Assembly (NCBI GenBank): GCA_943356465.1
Contig: CALREX010000003.1
Coordinates: 135,667 to 199,666 of the forward strand
Reading direction: 5' to 3'
Origin: Candidatus Peribacteria bacterium
GTDB lineage: Bacteria; Patescibacteriota; Gracilibacteria; UBA1369; LOWO2-01-FULL-3
Length of the DNA: 64,000 nucleotides
In this document: one piece after another, positions 35,439 through 44,288 of the stretch
Layout of the letters: each line of letters opens with the position of its first letter
Numbering within the stretch: position 1 is the stretch's first letter
Position numbers and translations under genes: made by a program
The notes under the pieces: model-generated
What the model saw: only the letters and a program-made list of their open reading frames with translations
The model's database searches: none
Told to the model about the DNA's origin: nothing

Positions 35439-37016
35439 ATGGTCCGCACACGTTTCGCACCGTCACCTACAGGATATTTACATGTCGGAGGGCTTCGCAC
35501 AGCGCTATATTGCTACTTATTCGCAAAGAAAAATAAAGGCAAATTTTTGCTAAGAATCGAAGACACAGATCAAGAAAGATTCGTAGAAGGAGCAGTCGAA
35601 AATTTGATAAAAACACTTTCATGGGTAGGGCTTGATCACGATGAAGGACCAATGCTTGATGGCTCGGAAAAAGGAAAATTCGGCCCTTACACGCAATCGA
35701 AAAGAACCGAAATTTACTTAAAACACGCAGACGAACTTTTAGAAAAAGGCCACGCATACAGATGTTTTTGTACAAAAGAACGCTTGGATGAAATGCGTGA
35801 AAAACAAGAAAAAAACAAACTTCCACCAATGTATGACAGAACATGCGCAAACTTACAAAAATCCGAAATAGAAGAAAAACTTAAAGCAAAAATTCCTTTT
35901 GTAGTAAGACAAAAAATGCCTTATGAACTCATAAAATTCAAAGATCTTGTACGTGGAAATGTTCAATTCGACGGAAAAATAATCGACGACCAAGTCCTGA
36001 TAAAATCAGACGGATTTCCAACATACCATCTCGCAAACGTAGTCGATGATCATTTCATGGAGATAACACACGTGATAAGAGGCGAAGAATGGCTTCCATC
36101 AACACCAAAACACATCGCCCTATACAAAGCATTCGGATGGGAACATCCAGAGTTTGCCCACCTTCCACTACTTTTAAACGAAGACAAAAGCAAACTTTCA
36201 AAACGCCAAGGCGATGTTTCCGTAGAAAGTTATATTGAAAAAGGATATCTCAAAGAAGCAATAATCAATTTTGCAGCATTTTTAGGATGGAATCCCGGTG
36301 GTGGAGAAGAAAAAGAAATTTTCACTTTAGAAGAACTTGAAGAGGTTTTTTCAATCGAACATGTACACAAAGCAGGTGCAGTTTTCAATATAGAAAAACT
36401 GGATTGGTTCAACTGGAAATGGCAAAAAGAAATTTTCAATAAAAAGATTTTTACACTAGCAAAAGAAATAGACAAAAAAATTGAAATTGATTTATCCCGC
36501 AAAGATCAGCCAAAATTTCTGTTCACATCGGAAGATAAGGAAGAAAAGTTCATAGAAGAAAAAGGGAAAATTCTTTTAGAAATTTGCAGAAAATATTTGG
36601 ATGAAAAATATTTGTCAGACAAAAATATTTTCAAAATGCTTGTGACTGTTGAAGAAAAAATTCTGCGCGATCCGAAAGAAACTTCATCACAAATAGATTT
36701 TTATTTTTCACAACCAAACTATTCCAAAGAATTATTGACGCATGAAAAAATGGGAGTAGACTTAACTTGGGCAAAGAAATCTCTTGAAGAATCACAAAAA
36801 GATTTAGAAAAATTGGACAATTGGAAAATTTCCGAAATCAAAAATGTTCTTACAAAAATAGTCGAAAGATTTGCATGTAAAAATGGACAAGTTTTTTGGC
36901 CGTTAAGAGCCGCGTTAAGCGGACTTGAGTTCTCTCCAGGAGTATTTGAAGTCATGTACACATTAGGCAAAAAAGAATCAATTGAAAGAATAAAAAAAGC
37001 ATTAGCAAAACTATAA
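35439..37016 (+). CDS. gltX: glutamyl-tRNA synthetase
   Basis: A class I synthetase of 525 residues from the ATG at 35439, chosen because VRTRFAPSPTGYLHVGG is the conserved N-terminus; the frame is open upstream to 35304 but that part has no homology features. The HIGH equivalent is LHVGG and the KMSKS equivalent is KLSKRQGD. A C-x-C-type cysteine pair is seen near YRCFCTKE. It may be non-discriminating and charge tRNA-Gln as well, which I cannot decide here. tRNA-Glu is at 46147. Confidence 0.96.
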   Translation: MVRTRFAPSPTGYLHVGGLRTALYCYLFAKKNKGKFLLRIEDTDQERFVEGAVENLIKTLSWVGLDHDEGPMLDGSEKGKFGPYTQSKRTEIYLKHADELLEKGHAYRCFCTKERLDEMREKQEKNKLPPMYDRTCANLQKSEIEEKLKAKIPFVVRQKMPYELIKFKDLVRGNVQFDGKIIDDQVLIKSDGFPTYHLANVVDDHFMEITHVIRGEEWLPSTPKHIALYKAFGWEHPEFAHLPLLLNEDKSKLSKRQGDVSVESYIEKGYLKEAIINFAAFLGWNPGGGEEKEIFTLEELEEVFSIEHVHKAGAVFNIEKLDWFNWKWQKEIFNKKIFTLAKEIDKKIEIDLSRKDQPKFLFTSEDKEEKFIEEKGKILLEICRKYLDEKYLSDKNIFKMLVTVEEKILRDPKETSSQIDFYFSQPNYSKELLTHEKMGVDLTWAKKSLEESQKDLEKLDNWKISEIKNVLTKIVERFACKNGQVFWPLRAALSGLEFSPGVFEVMYTLGKKESIERIKKALAKL

Positions 37017-37020
37017 AAAA

Positions 37021-37338
37021 ATGAATATCAACGAATTACAATCGACAATAAAACAACTCACTGAAACATGTGCATGTTTGGGATGTAAATCAAAATATAT
37101 CGAGGGAAAAATAAATGTAATAGCAACAACAAAAAACGAAGGATTGTTTGAAATGTATTGTGAAAAATGTAATGCAACTTCGCTTGTTACAGTAATAGTC
37201 AGCAGAACTGTACATCTCGAAGGCAGCAAAAGAAAACATTCAAGGATAGAAAATATCTCAAAAAACGACATCTTAGATATGAAAAATTTCCTACAGGGGT
37301 TTGACGGAAATTTCAAAAAAATCTTTTTAAAACAGTAA
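37021..37338 (+). CDS. zinc-ribbon protein of unknown function
   Basis: A 105-residue protein. Cysteines in CACLGC (about 17-22) and CEKC (about 47-50) form a likely zinc ribbon around a beta sheet. The second half is helical and basic (GSKRKHSRIENISKNDILDMKNFL). I know no function; similar short zinc-ribbon proteins occur in CPR genomes. It follows gltX after four bases and precedes a PHP-domain gene by four bases, so the three are one transcript. Confidence 0.75.
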   Translation: MNINELQSTIKQLTETCACLGCKSKYIEGKINVIATTKNEGLFEMYCEKCNATSLVTVIVSRTVHLEGSKRKHSRIENISKNDILDMKNFLQGFDGNFKKIFLKQ

Positions 37339-37342
37339 AAAT

Positions 37343-38068
37343 TTGACACAGAAAAAAACAATTCCAAAAGGCTTTCTTAAATGCCAATTTCATACTCATG
37401 CACAAGGAGACAGACTGGATTATATTTCTCATACACCGGAGAAACTTGTGGATGAAGCCAAAAAACTGGGATACAACGTTCTATCAATCACATCTCACAG
37501 AACAGTAATTTTCACGAAAGAACTGGAATCATACGCAAAGAAAAAAGGTATTTTACTAATTCCAGGAATAGAATTTGAAATAAATGGCAAACACATTCTC
37601 GGCATAAACATCGACAAAAAAATAGAAAAAATAAAGACATTTAAAGAGTTGGAGAAATACAAATCGACACACCCAAATTGCCTAATAATTGCCCCACATC
37701 CATTTTTCCCAGGGAAAATAACATTAAAAAAAGAGCTTATAGAGAACGTAGAGCTTTTCGACGCAATTGAGTATTCCTTTTGCTACACCTCAACAAAAAA
37801 TTACAATAATAAGGCCGTAGCTTTAGCAAAACAGAAAAATCTCCCGATGATTGCAACAGCTGATTGCCATGATTTAAAAAATTTGGACATCTCTTATTCG
37901 CTTATTAAAAGCCAAAAAAATACAGATAAAATAATTCAAACAATAAAAAAATCTTCTTTCCATGATAAAAGGATTAAGCTCATAACAAAGCCAATTTCTT
38001 ACTTCAGAATCATAAAAATGATTGCAATAGTAGAAATAAAAACTTTGATGAAAAACCTCTTCAAATAA
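37343..38068 (+). CDS. PHP-domain metal-dependent phosphoesterase
   Basis: A 241-residue PHP protein. The first metal motif is FHTHAQGD (H-x-H) at about 16-23, followed by GYNVLSITSHR, PGIEFEI, IAPHPFF and TADCHD near 172, together the expected metal ligands. It probably hydrolyses a small phosphate ester; the substrate is unknown. The start is a TTG at 37343, since no ATG precedes the first motif. A C-terminal basic amphipathic segment (about 210-241) may touch the membrane. Confidence 0.85.
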   Translation: MTQKKTIPKGFLKCQFHTHAQGDRLDYISHTPEKLVDEAKKLGYNVLSITSHRTVIFTKELESYAKKKGILLIPGIEFEINGKHILGINIDKKIEKIKTFKELEKYKSTHPNCLIIAPHPFFPGKITLKKELIENVELFDAIEYSFCYTSTKNYNNKAVALAKQKNLPMIATADCHDLKNLDISYSLIKSQKNTDKIIQTIKKSSFHDKRIKLITKPISYFRIIKMIAIVEIKTLMKNLFK

Positions 38069-38123
38069 AATTTCCTGTAAACAAAAACTTCTGTTATAAT
38101 AAACACGAAATTACCTCAATCCT

Positions 38124-38666
38124 ATGGACGAAATAAACGTTTACAATATTCCGGCATTTCAAAGAAAACGAAGTCTTGCCGCAAAAGGCAGAAAAAAAAC
38201 TTCCTTATCGAAAGTACGAAAAACTGCATCTCGCTCGACAAGAGCAACAACACGTCGCAGTAAAATTTTGAGACCCACAGAAATAACATACAATTCTCCA
38301 TCATTTATAGAACAGGACTTAACCCATGACATTTACAAAAGAGACCAACTACCTTCAGAGGAATTATTTGAAGAACTTGAAGAAAAACAAATAAAAAAAT
38401 CTTCATCAGATTTCAGAGAAATGAAAATATGCGGAATATGCGAAGGATATTTTGACAAAATAAATGTAGCAATTATCAAGGTTTTAAGCCCAATTCACAA
38501 AGGTGACACGGTTATATTTGAAAAAGAAGGAGGACTCTTCGAACAAATAATCGATTCAATTCAAATCGATAGAAAAGACGTATCTGTCGCAAAATCCGGA
38601 AGTGATATCGGCGTAAAAATACTAATGCCTCCAAAAGTCGGCACACATGTCTATAAAGAATTATGA
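38124..38666 (+). CDS. translation-factor-like beta-barrel protein with basic N-terminal extension
   Basis: A 180-residue protein. The last 80 residues (from MKICGICEGYFDKINVAIIKV) match the small domain-2-like proteins called translation elongation factor-like, with GDTVIFE and the SIQIDRKDVSVAKSGSDIGVKI segment. The N-terminal 50 residues are rich in Lys, Arg and Ser and look nucleic-acid binding, joined by an acidic linker. A TATAAT at 38095-38100 could be its -10. Its stop overlaps the ackA start (ATGA). Confidence 0.75.
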   Translation: MDEINVYNIPAFQRKRSLAAKGRKKTSLSKVRKTASRSTRATTRRSKILRPTEITYNSPSFIEQDLTHDIYKRDQLPSEELFEELEEKQIKKSSSDFREMKICGICEGYFDKINVAIIKVLSPIHKGDTVIFEKEGGLFEQIIDSIQIDRKDVSVAKSGSDIGVKILMPPKVGTHVYKEL

Positions 38667-39775
38667 AAATTCTGGTAATAAATGCGGGATCATCTTCACT
38701 GAAATATCAACTTTTTGATTCAAAAAAATTCACAAGTTTGGCAAAAAATTTAATAGAAGTTAGTAAAAAATCAAAAACTCCAACAATAGATTCAGCTTTT
38801 AAGTTAGCTATAAAAGAGATCATTGGCTCAAAAAAGATTTCATCCCTTGAAGAAATAAAACTCATAGGACATAGAATAGTGCATGGAGGAGAAAAATATT
38901 CAAAACCAACAGCAATAGACGAAAAATTAATTCAAGAAATAAAAAAACTCATCCCTATTGCACCTCTTCATAATTCCATAAATCTTGAGGGAATTTTAGC
39001 ATGCAAAAAATATCTACCACATGCAAAAAACTTCGCGGTTTTCGATACAAGTTTCTACAACACAATGCCAGAAAAAGCTTATCTATATGCCATCCCAAGC
39101 GAATTACATAAAAGATATAAAATAAGGAAATATGGATTTCACGGTATAAGTCACAAATTTGTGACAACAAAAACCATGGAAATTTTGAGGAATAAAAAAG
39201 CAAAAATAATCTCATGCCATCTTGGAAATGGTGTATCAATAACAGCATCAATAGGAGGAAAAGCAATGGATACAACTATGGGATTTACACCACTTGAAGG
39301 TATGATTATGGGAACAAGATGCGGATCAATCGATCCGGCAATTACATTTTATCTTTCAAAAACAGCAAAATTCTCTCTCGAAAAAATAGAAGAAATCTAT
39401 CTGAAAAAATCAGGCCTTAAAGCAATATCTGAAATAAGTTCAGACATGCGAGAAATATATAAAAAAGCACTAAAAAAAGACAAAAAAGCATTATTCGCAA
39501 TCGAAATGTTTTCATATCATCTGGCAAAACACATTGCAGAAATGTCCATATCTCTGCAAGGAATCGACGCCATAGTCTTCACAGCAGGGATCGGTGAAAA
39601 CGCATCATACATAAGAGAACAAACAATAAAGAACCTCTCATATTTTGGCATCTATCTAGATAAAAACGCAAACCGACTATCCAAAGAGGTAATTTCCTCA
39701 AAGACAAGTAAATCCAAAGTCTTAGTCATCAAAACTAACGAAGAACTCCAAATAGCGAAAGAGATTTCTAATTAG
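38663..39775 (+). CDS. ackA: acetate kinase
   Basis: A 370-residue kinase (usual about 400) that interconverts acetyl phosphate plus ADP with acetate plus ATP. INAGSSSLKYQLF at the start, AVFDTSFYNTMP, KYGFHGISHKF, SCHLGNGVSITA, MGFTPLEG and FTAGIGENA are all intact. In a fermentative cell it yields ATP. No phosphotransacetylase adjoins. It overlaps the translation-factor-like gene by four bases upstream, and shares stop bases TTAG with the convergent gene. Confidence 0.96.
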   Translation: MKILVINAGSSSLKYQLFDSKKFTSLAKNLIEVSKKSKTPTIDSAFKLAIKEIIGSKKISSLEEIKLIGHRIVHGGEKYSKPTAIDEKLIQEIKKLIPIAPLHNSINLEGILACKKYLPHAKNFAVFDTSFYNTMPEKAYLYAIPSELHKRYKIRKYGFHGISHKFVTTKTMEILRNKKAKIISCHLGNGVSITASIGGKAMDTTMGFTPLEGMIMGTRCGSIDPAITFYLSKTAKFSLEKIEEIYLKKSGLKAISEISSDMREIYKKALKKDKKALFAIEMFSYHLAKHIAEMSISLQGIDAIVFTAGIGENASYIREQTIKNLSYFGIYLDKNANRLSKEVISSKTSKSKVLVIKTNEELQIAKEISN

Positions 39776-41763
39776 TAATTCAATTCATAAATCTTATCCT
39801 TCGTAAGCACAAGGATCTTTTTGCCATCCGGATCAACACTTATATCACGGATTTCACCTACACCGGGAAGCAAATATTGCATAGTATAGACAAGATTTCC
39901 AGTCTTTGTATCCTTTTGATAAAGTAAGATTCTACCCTGAGAATCAACAACAAATACATAATCAAGCTTATCATTTGTATAAACAATAGAAGGATCTTTA
40001 AGAGAATTAAATGGAGGATTGTTGATATAAAAATCAACCTTAGTTCCACCATAATATTTATTTATATCGCCGTTATTCATAAGAACATATAAGTTTGAAT
40101 CGATTGCGAAACTTTTTGCCCCTGCCAAATCGACTTTTTCTTTGGCAAAATATTGTTCTGCATTACCAAAACCGTTTGTAGTAGCCTTATATGCATACTT
40201 CCAAATCTGGCTATTTTCATTATCAAGCATGTAAACCTTATTTCCCCAATCAACAAGATAGCTTCCCTTATGGAAAGTTGTATCCGCAGTATCAAGATAA
40301 TTCATCGTTCCGTTGTTATACTCAATCATCTTGCCGCTCTTTGTCAAAAACACGACAGAATTTCTGTCAGCAAAGCCAGTAGCAGAAATCACAGTCTCAT
40401 TTTTATCAATAGTCAAAGGATCTTGAACCTGATCAAGAACAAGCTCATAAAGCGCATTATATTCATAAACAAAAATCCTGCCCTTTTCTTCAACAAATCC
40501 AAGTGCATTCACATCATTTCTCTTTTTAGTCAGGTCAGCAACAACTTTAGGATTTTCAATTCTCTGTACACTATCAAGTTTATCTCTAATTTGATCTATT
40601 TGAACCAAAAACAACTTCGCTTTATCCCTATAATACCCTGAATTTAAAACGCTCATGGAATCAACATAAGCCTTATCCAATACATCTTTTGCGGCAGCCT
40701 TATCATAAGAACCTTTCGTATCAGCTTCTGTTATTTTAGCCTGAACACCTGTTAAAATCGTATCAAGCTGAACAAGCTGTTCTCTTTGTGCGCTATTCAC
40801 ACCATAAACCCAAATTCCAGCACCAAGAACAATAATCAGAACAATCAAAAGAGCCAAAATTTTATCTTTTCCAAGCCCTTTAGAGAAAAGTCCTGAGACA
40901 AATCTTGAGAAAAAATCTTTAATCTTTTCAAAAACTCCGGTACCGGAAAGTTTGCTTCCACTCTTTACTCCATATCCCTTCATCGCAGTCAAAAATCTTC
41001 CTGTCAAAGTCTCTTTTTGTGCAGAAGTATGACCTTTTGAGGATTCAAGAACACCTTTTTCGGAAAATTCAATATCATCCAAAGCATCTTCAATCTCAGC
41101 TTTTGTAGCCTTTGAAAACAAAATTCCTGTAAGACCGACTCGTCCAAGAATCTCAGTAGACATAGTATCTTTGATCTCATTCAAAGAATTCATAACATCA
41201 TTTCCACTCGTAGCCTTAGCCAAATCAGTCTTACTGATATAACGCAGAAGCCTTGTGGAAGAGAAAAGAACGCTGTCTCCAGCCTCTATAGACCCACTGG
41301 CGATATTTCCAAAAACATCACCATTTGTAACTTCATCGCTAAGACCTTCACTCACAACACTTATAAATCTCTTCCTTATAAGATAAGCCTCGCTGTCTCC
41401 GCACTGAGTCAAATACAGAGTATCCCCTACTATTGCAGCAATAATTACATTCAAATTGCCGATATATCCGGAAACTTTTTGGGCTTTAAATTCATTCAAA
41501 ACACCATTCACAGCCTTAAGTCCGGACTCAAATCTTTCATAAGGATCCCTGCCAACATCTTCAAAAAACACTTTCTGCATGCTTTCAAAGATCACTTGCC
41601 CTATTTCTTCAGCATCTACAGGGTTATTTTGAATTTCCAAATTTATAAAAATCTGCCCGCTCTTATCTCCAAAATCCTGAAAAAGATCATAGTAATAATT
41701 TTCAAGAAAACTATTATCATCCTTTCCAAAGAACAGAAATTCATACCCAGCTTTAATTGCCAT
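39772..41763 (-). CDS. PP2C-like domain, membrane helix and beta-propeller-like protein
   Basis: A 663-residue bitopic protein. Residues 1-220 look like a divergent PP2C phosphatase fold (NLNVIIAAIVGDTLYLTQCGDSEAYLI, DSVLFSSTRLL), but classic metal-binding Asp motifs are incomplete, so it may be a pseudophosphatase. One helix lies at about 302-322. A coiled segment follows (about 325-400). The rest repeats short beta units such as VDWGNKVYMLDNENSQIWKY and DISVDPDGKKILVLTKDKIY, as in a propeller outside the cell. It could sense wall or surface state; this is inference. Confidence 0.68.
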   Translation of the reverse strand: MAIKAGYEFLFFGKDDNSFLENYYYDLFQDFGDKSGQIFINLEIQNNPVDAEEIGQVIFESMQKVFFEDVGRDPYERFESGLKAVNGVLNEFKAQKVSGYIGNLNVIIAAIVGDTLYLTQCGDSEAYLIRKRFISVVSEGLSDEVTNGDVFGNIASGSIEAGDSVLFSSTRLLRYISKTDLAKATSGNDVMNSLNEIKDTMSTEILGRVGLTGILFSKATKAEIEDALDDIEFSEKGVLESSKGHTSAQKETLTGRFLTAMKGYGVKSGSKLSGTGVFEKIKDFFSRFVSGLFSKGLGKDKILALLIVLIIVLGAGIWVYGVNSAQREQLVQLDTILTGVQAKITEADTKGSYDKAAAKDVLDKAYVDSMSVLNSGYYRDKAKLFLVQIDQIRDKLDSVQRIENPKVVADLTKKRNDVNALGFVEEKGRIFVYEYNALYELVLDQVQDPLTIDKNETVISATGFADRNSVVFLTKSGKMIEYNNGTMNYLDTADTTFHKGSYLVDWGNKVYMLDNENSQIWKYAYKATTNGFGNAEQYFAKEKVDLAGAKSFAIDSNLYVLMNNGDINKYYGGTKVDFYINNPPFNSLKDPSIVYTNDKLDYVFVVDSQGRILLYQKDTKTGNLVYTMQYLLPGVGEIRDISVDPDGKKILVLTKDKIYELNY

Positions 41764-41823
41764 ATATCAAAATTTAAATTAGAGGCCATGCTACTACACA
41801 AATATACTTTAGTAAACATATTC

Positions 41824-41852
41824 TTTGCAAGAAAATATTTAACTGGTATACT
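41824..41852 (+). promoter_or_regulatory. promoter of the FTR1 permease gene
   Basis: TTTGCA (41824-41829), a 17-base spacer and TATACT (41847-41852) with TGG before it. The ATG at 41862 is only nine bases downstream, so the mRNA would be essentially leaderless. Confidence 0.6.
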
Positions 41853-41861
41853 CTCACCATT

Positions 41862-42491
41862 ATGGAAAATTTTATTGTCACATTCAGAGAAACGCTCGAA
41901 GCTGCAATTATAATCAGTATTATTCTTGGATACTTAACAAAAGTAAATCAGCAAAAATATAAAAAAATCGTATATTACGGAATATTCTTTGGAATAATTT
42001 TCAGTATAATTGGCGCTTTCACATTCATAAAACTACAAGGAGATTTCAGTGGAGACGGCAAAGAAGTTTTTGAAATAACAACAACAATTATAGCAATAAT
42101 TTTGCTTTTAACTGCCATTTATTGGTCATTTAGAAAGATAAATCGTCCGAAAGAACTTGAAAACAAAATTTCAGAACATGTTAGTAAAGAGAAAAAACTT
42201 GGAATATTTTTTATGACATTCATATCCGTACTGCGTGAAGGAATAGAAACAGTAATATTCTTAGGAGCATTCAGCATAAGCAACAAAAGCAACTTCCTGA
42301 TCAGCGCATCCCTCGGCATCATAGCAGCAATAATACTAGGATACCTGTTTATCGTAGTTTCAAAAAAGATACCGTTAAAAAAATTTTTTATAGCAACAAC
42401 AATTATTCTCTCGATTTTCGTAATACAATTGATATATCACGAAGCAACAGAGTTAATAGCGGAAAACACAGCCACAACGGCAGAGAGCTAA
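41862..42491 (+). CDS. FTR1-family iron permease
   Basis: A 209-residue membrane protein with about six helices. It has the two R-E-x-x-E iron-binding motifs of FTR1/EfeU: RETLE at about 9-13 in helix 1 and REGIE at about 127-131 in helix 4. FTR1 proteins pass ferric or ferrous iron across the membrane. It is somewhat shorter than EfeU (about 276) and ends soon after helix 6, so the last helix may be lacking. No efeO or efeB partner is present. Confidence 0.9.
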   Translation: MENFIVTFRETLEAAIIISIILGYLTKVNQQKYKKIVYYGIFFGIIFSIIGAFTFIKLQGDFSGDGKEVFEITTTIIAIILLLTAIYWSFRKINRPKELENKISEHVSKEKKLGIFFMTFISVLREGIETVIFLGAFSISNKSNFLISASLGIIAAIILGYLFIVVSKKIPLKKFFIATTIILSIFVIQLIYHEATELIAENTATTAES

Positions 42492-42505
42492 AAATCAACT
42501 TTCTG

Positions 42506-42534
42506 TTGCAAGATTTATGCCTACTCTGTAAAAT
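42506..42534 (+). promoter_or_regulatory. promoter of the rpmH-rnpA-yidC-jag operon
   Basis: TTGCAA (42506-42511), a 17-base spacer and TAAAAT (42529-42534). The likely start is near 42541, about 40 bases before rpmH. Confidence 0.7.
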
Positions 42535-42579
42535 CACCACGCAAAGTATTAAAATACATTATAGAACTAATTAAACACC

Positions 42580-42711
42580 ATGTTAGGAAAACTAAAGAAA
42601 AGAATCAGACTAAAAACTCACGGCTTCAGAAAAAGAAGCGCAGTTGTACTGAACAGAAGAAGATCAAGAGGCAGAAAAAGCCTTACAGTTAAGATCCATT
42701 CTAAAGGATGA
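42580..42711 (+). CDS. rpmH: 50S ribosomal protein L34
   Basis: A 43-codon gene ending in TGA. The product is very basic and contains the L34 core LKTHGFRKRSAVVLNRRRSRGRK, given here in spirit by the THGFRKR and RRRSRGRK segments. The N-terminus is LGKLKKRIR rather than KRTYQPS, a divergent form. The rpmH-rnpA order is nearly universal in bacteria and settles the call. The stop overlaps the rnpA start (ATGA). Confidence 0.93.
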   Translation: MLGKLKKRIRLKTHGFRKRSAVVLNRRRSRGRKSLTVKIHSKG

Positions 42712-43040
42712 TAGCCAAAAAATTTAAGATCCCAAAAAAACACATAGCACTCATCTTGAAAAAAGGAGAGTCTTTTGATTCGAAACTTTTCGTGGTAAGA
42801 TTCTGGGAGAATAAGATAGAATTTCCAAGATTTCGAATAATAGTAAGCACAAAATTCGCAAAAAAAGCAGTGGACAGAAACAAAATACGAAGACGTATTT
42901 ACGAAGCATTAAGGCTTATAACTAAAGAAAAATCAAATCTTAGACATCTGGACATTGTGTTCATTCCAAAAAAACAAATTCTTAAAAAAGAATTTCAAGA
43001 AATATATAAAGCAGCGGAAGAATTAGTAACAAAGCTATAA
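42708..43040 (+). CDS. rnpA: ribonuclease P protein component
   Basis: A 110-residue basic protein that binds RNase P RNA and pre-tRNA leaders. The signature RNR-type helix appears as KKAVDRNKIRRRIYEALR (about 47-64), and the FxxR-like strand as SFDSKLFVVRFWEN. The start overlaps the rpmH stop by four bases, and yidC follows after two bases. Its RNA partner is encoded at 22641-23043. Confidence 0.94.
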   Translation: MIAKKFKIPKKHIALILKKGESFDSKLFVVRFWENKIEFPRFRIIVSTKFAKKAVDRNKIRRRIYEALRLITKEKSNLRHLDIVFIPKKQILKKEFQEIYKAAEELVTKL

Positions 43041-43042
43041 AA

Positions 43043-44269
43043 ATGGAAAAATTCAACCAATTAGTAAAAAATGTATTAATCTTTTTAGTCATATTTTTAG
43101 CGGTAAACTGGGTGATAAACCTGTTTAAAGGAGACCAACAACCGGACCCGGCAGCTCAAAACACAATAGTCTTTACCACAACGAAAAACGAATACACAAG
43201 ACGTGATATCGTGACAGTAAAGATCAAAAACAACACAACTTCAGCAATCACAATTCCAAGCAAATGCCCGGCCGAGCCTTTTGACACATTCAGAAATGAG
43301 AACAATGAATGGGTAAAAAAATCAATATCTCCAAAACTCGATTGTACAGACAAAAAAGACTTGGAAATCATGCCTACAAAAGAAGCTTTAGTCCCTTACT
43401 TAAACTGGAATCACGCACTTTTTGGTGACATGGGCAGATACAAAGTGGAGATGAAGATAAAAGTAGGAACTGAAGAAAAAACATTCACTTCAAACGAATT
43501 CACAGTGGTAGAAGAAGGACTTTTCTCAAAACTTTGGGTCGGAGTTTTCTACAGACCTATATATAACACAATGATCTTCCTTGCAAAAATAATGCCGGGA
43601 CACGACATCGGACTCGCTATAATAATTCTTACACTAATAATACGAACAATCCTGCTCATCCCCTCTCAAAAGGCAATGAAAGCACAAAAACGCATGCAGG
43701 ATATCCAACCAAGACTTGAAAAAATAAAAGAAAAATATAAAGGAGATCAACAAAAAATAGCCATGGAAACAATGGCAATCTGGAAAGAATCAAAAGTAAA
43801 TCCGATGGGAAGCTGTCTTCCTCTTCTTTTACAACTTCCATTTCTTATAGGGATTTTCTATGCGGTAAAAGACAGTTTAAATCCAGATAACGCATATCTT
43901 CTATATAAGACATATGAAAACTTCACATTAGGCGACATTTCTCATTCATTCTTCGGAATTATTGACCTTTCAAAACCAAATCTATATGTGCTTCCGATCA
44001 TCATCGGAGGACTTCAATTTATACAAATGAAACTCTCTATGGGCAGCGGAAAACCACAAGGAGAGATGGCAAGCGCATCAAAAACTATGGTATACTTCAT
44101 GCCGGTTATGATAGCGGTATTCACAGCATCGTTACCGGCGGGCGTAGGATTCTACTGGGGAACTTCAACTCTTTACGGAGTAATTCAACAAGTCTTCGTA
44201 AACAAAAGCAAATCAGGTAATTCAAAGGATGACAAAGAGCCAACAGTAAGAGTTATAACAACAAACTAA
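43043..44269 (+). CDS. yidC: membrane protein insertase YidC/OxaA
   Basis: A 408-residue insertase. Residues 10-27 form the first helix. About 40-165 make a beta-sandwich-like external domain (NEYTRRDIVTVKIKNNTTSAI) with two Cys, replacing the large P1 domain of Proteobacteria. The core begins at FYRPIYNTMIFLAKIMPG and contains the conserved Arg in LTLIIRTILLIPSQKAMKAQ, the basic coiled loop, and CLPLLLQLPFLIGIFYAV. It inserts or folds membrane proteins with or without SecYEG. The order rpmH-rnpA-yidC-jag is canonical. Confidence 0.95.
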   Translation: MEKFNQLVKNVLIFLVIFLAVNWVINLFKGDQQPDPAAQNTIVFTTTKNEYTRRDIVTVKIKNNTTSAITIPSKCPAEPFDTFRNENNEWVKKSISPKLDCTDKKDLEIMPTKEALVPYLNWNHALFGDMGRYKVEMKIKVGTEEKTFTSNEFTVVEEGLFSKLWVGVFYRPIYNTMIFLAKIMPGHDIGLAIIILTLIIRTILLIPSQKAMKAQKRMQDIQPRLEKIKEKYKGDQQKIAMETMAIWKESKVNPMGSCLPLLLQLPFLIGIFYAVKDSLNPDNAYLLYKTYENFTLGDISHSFFGIIDLSKPNLYVLPIIIGGLQFIQMKLSMGSGKPQGEMASASKTMVYFMPVMIAVFTASLPAGVGFYWGTSTLYGVIQQVFVNKSKSGNSKDDKEPTVRVITTN

Positions 44270-44288
44270 ACTTTAAAAAATATATATC

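Noticed and set aside
42491..42580. Replication origin near rpmH
   Set aside because: The gap is only about 90 bases, holds a promoter, shows no DnaA-box cluster, and dnaA/dnaN are not beside it.
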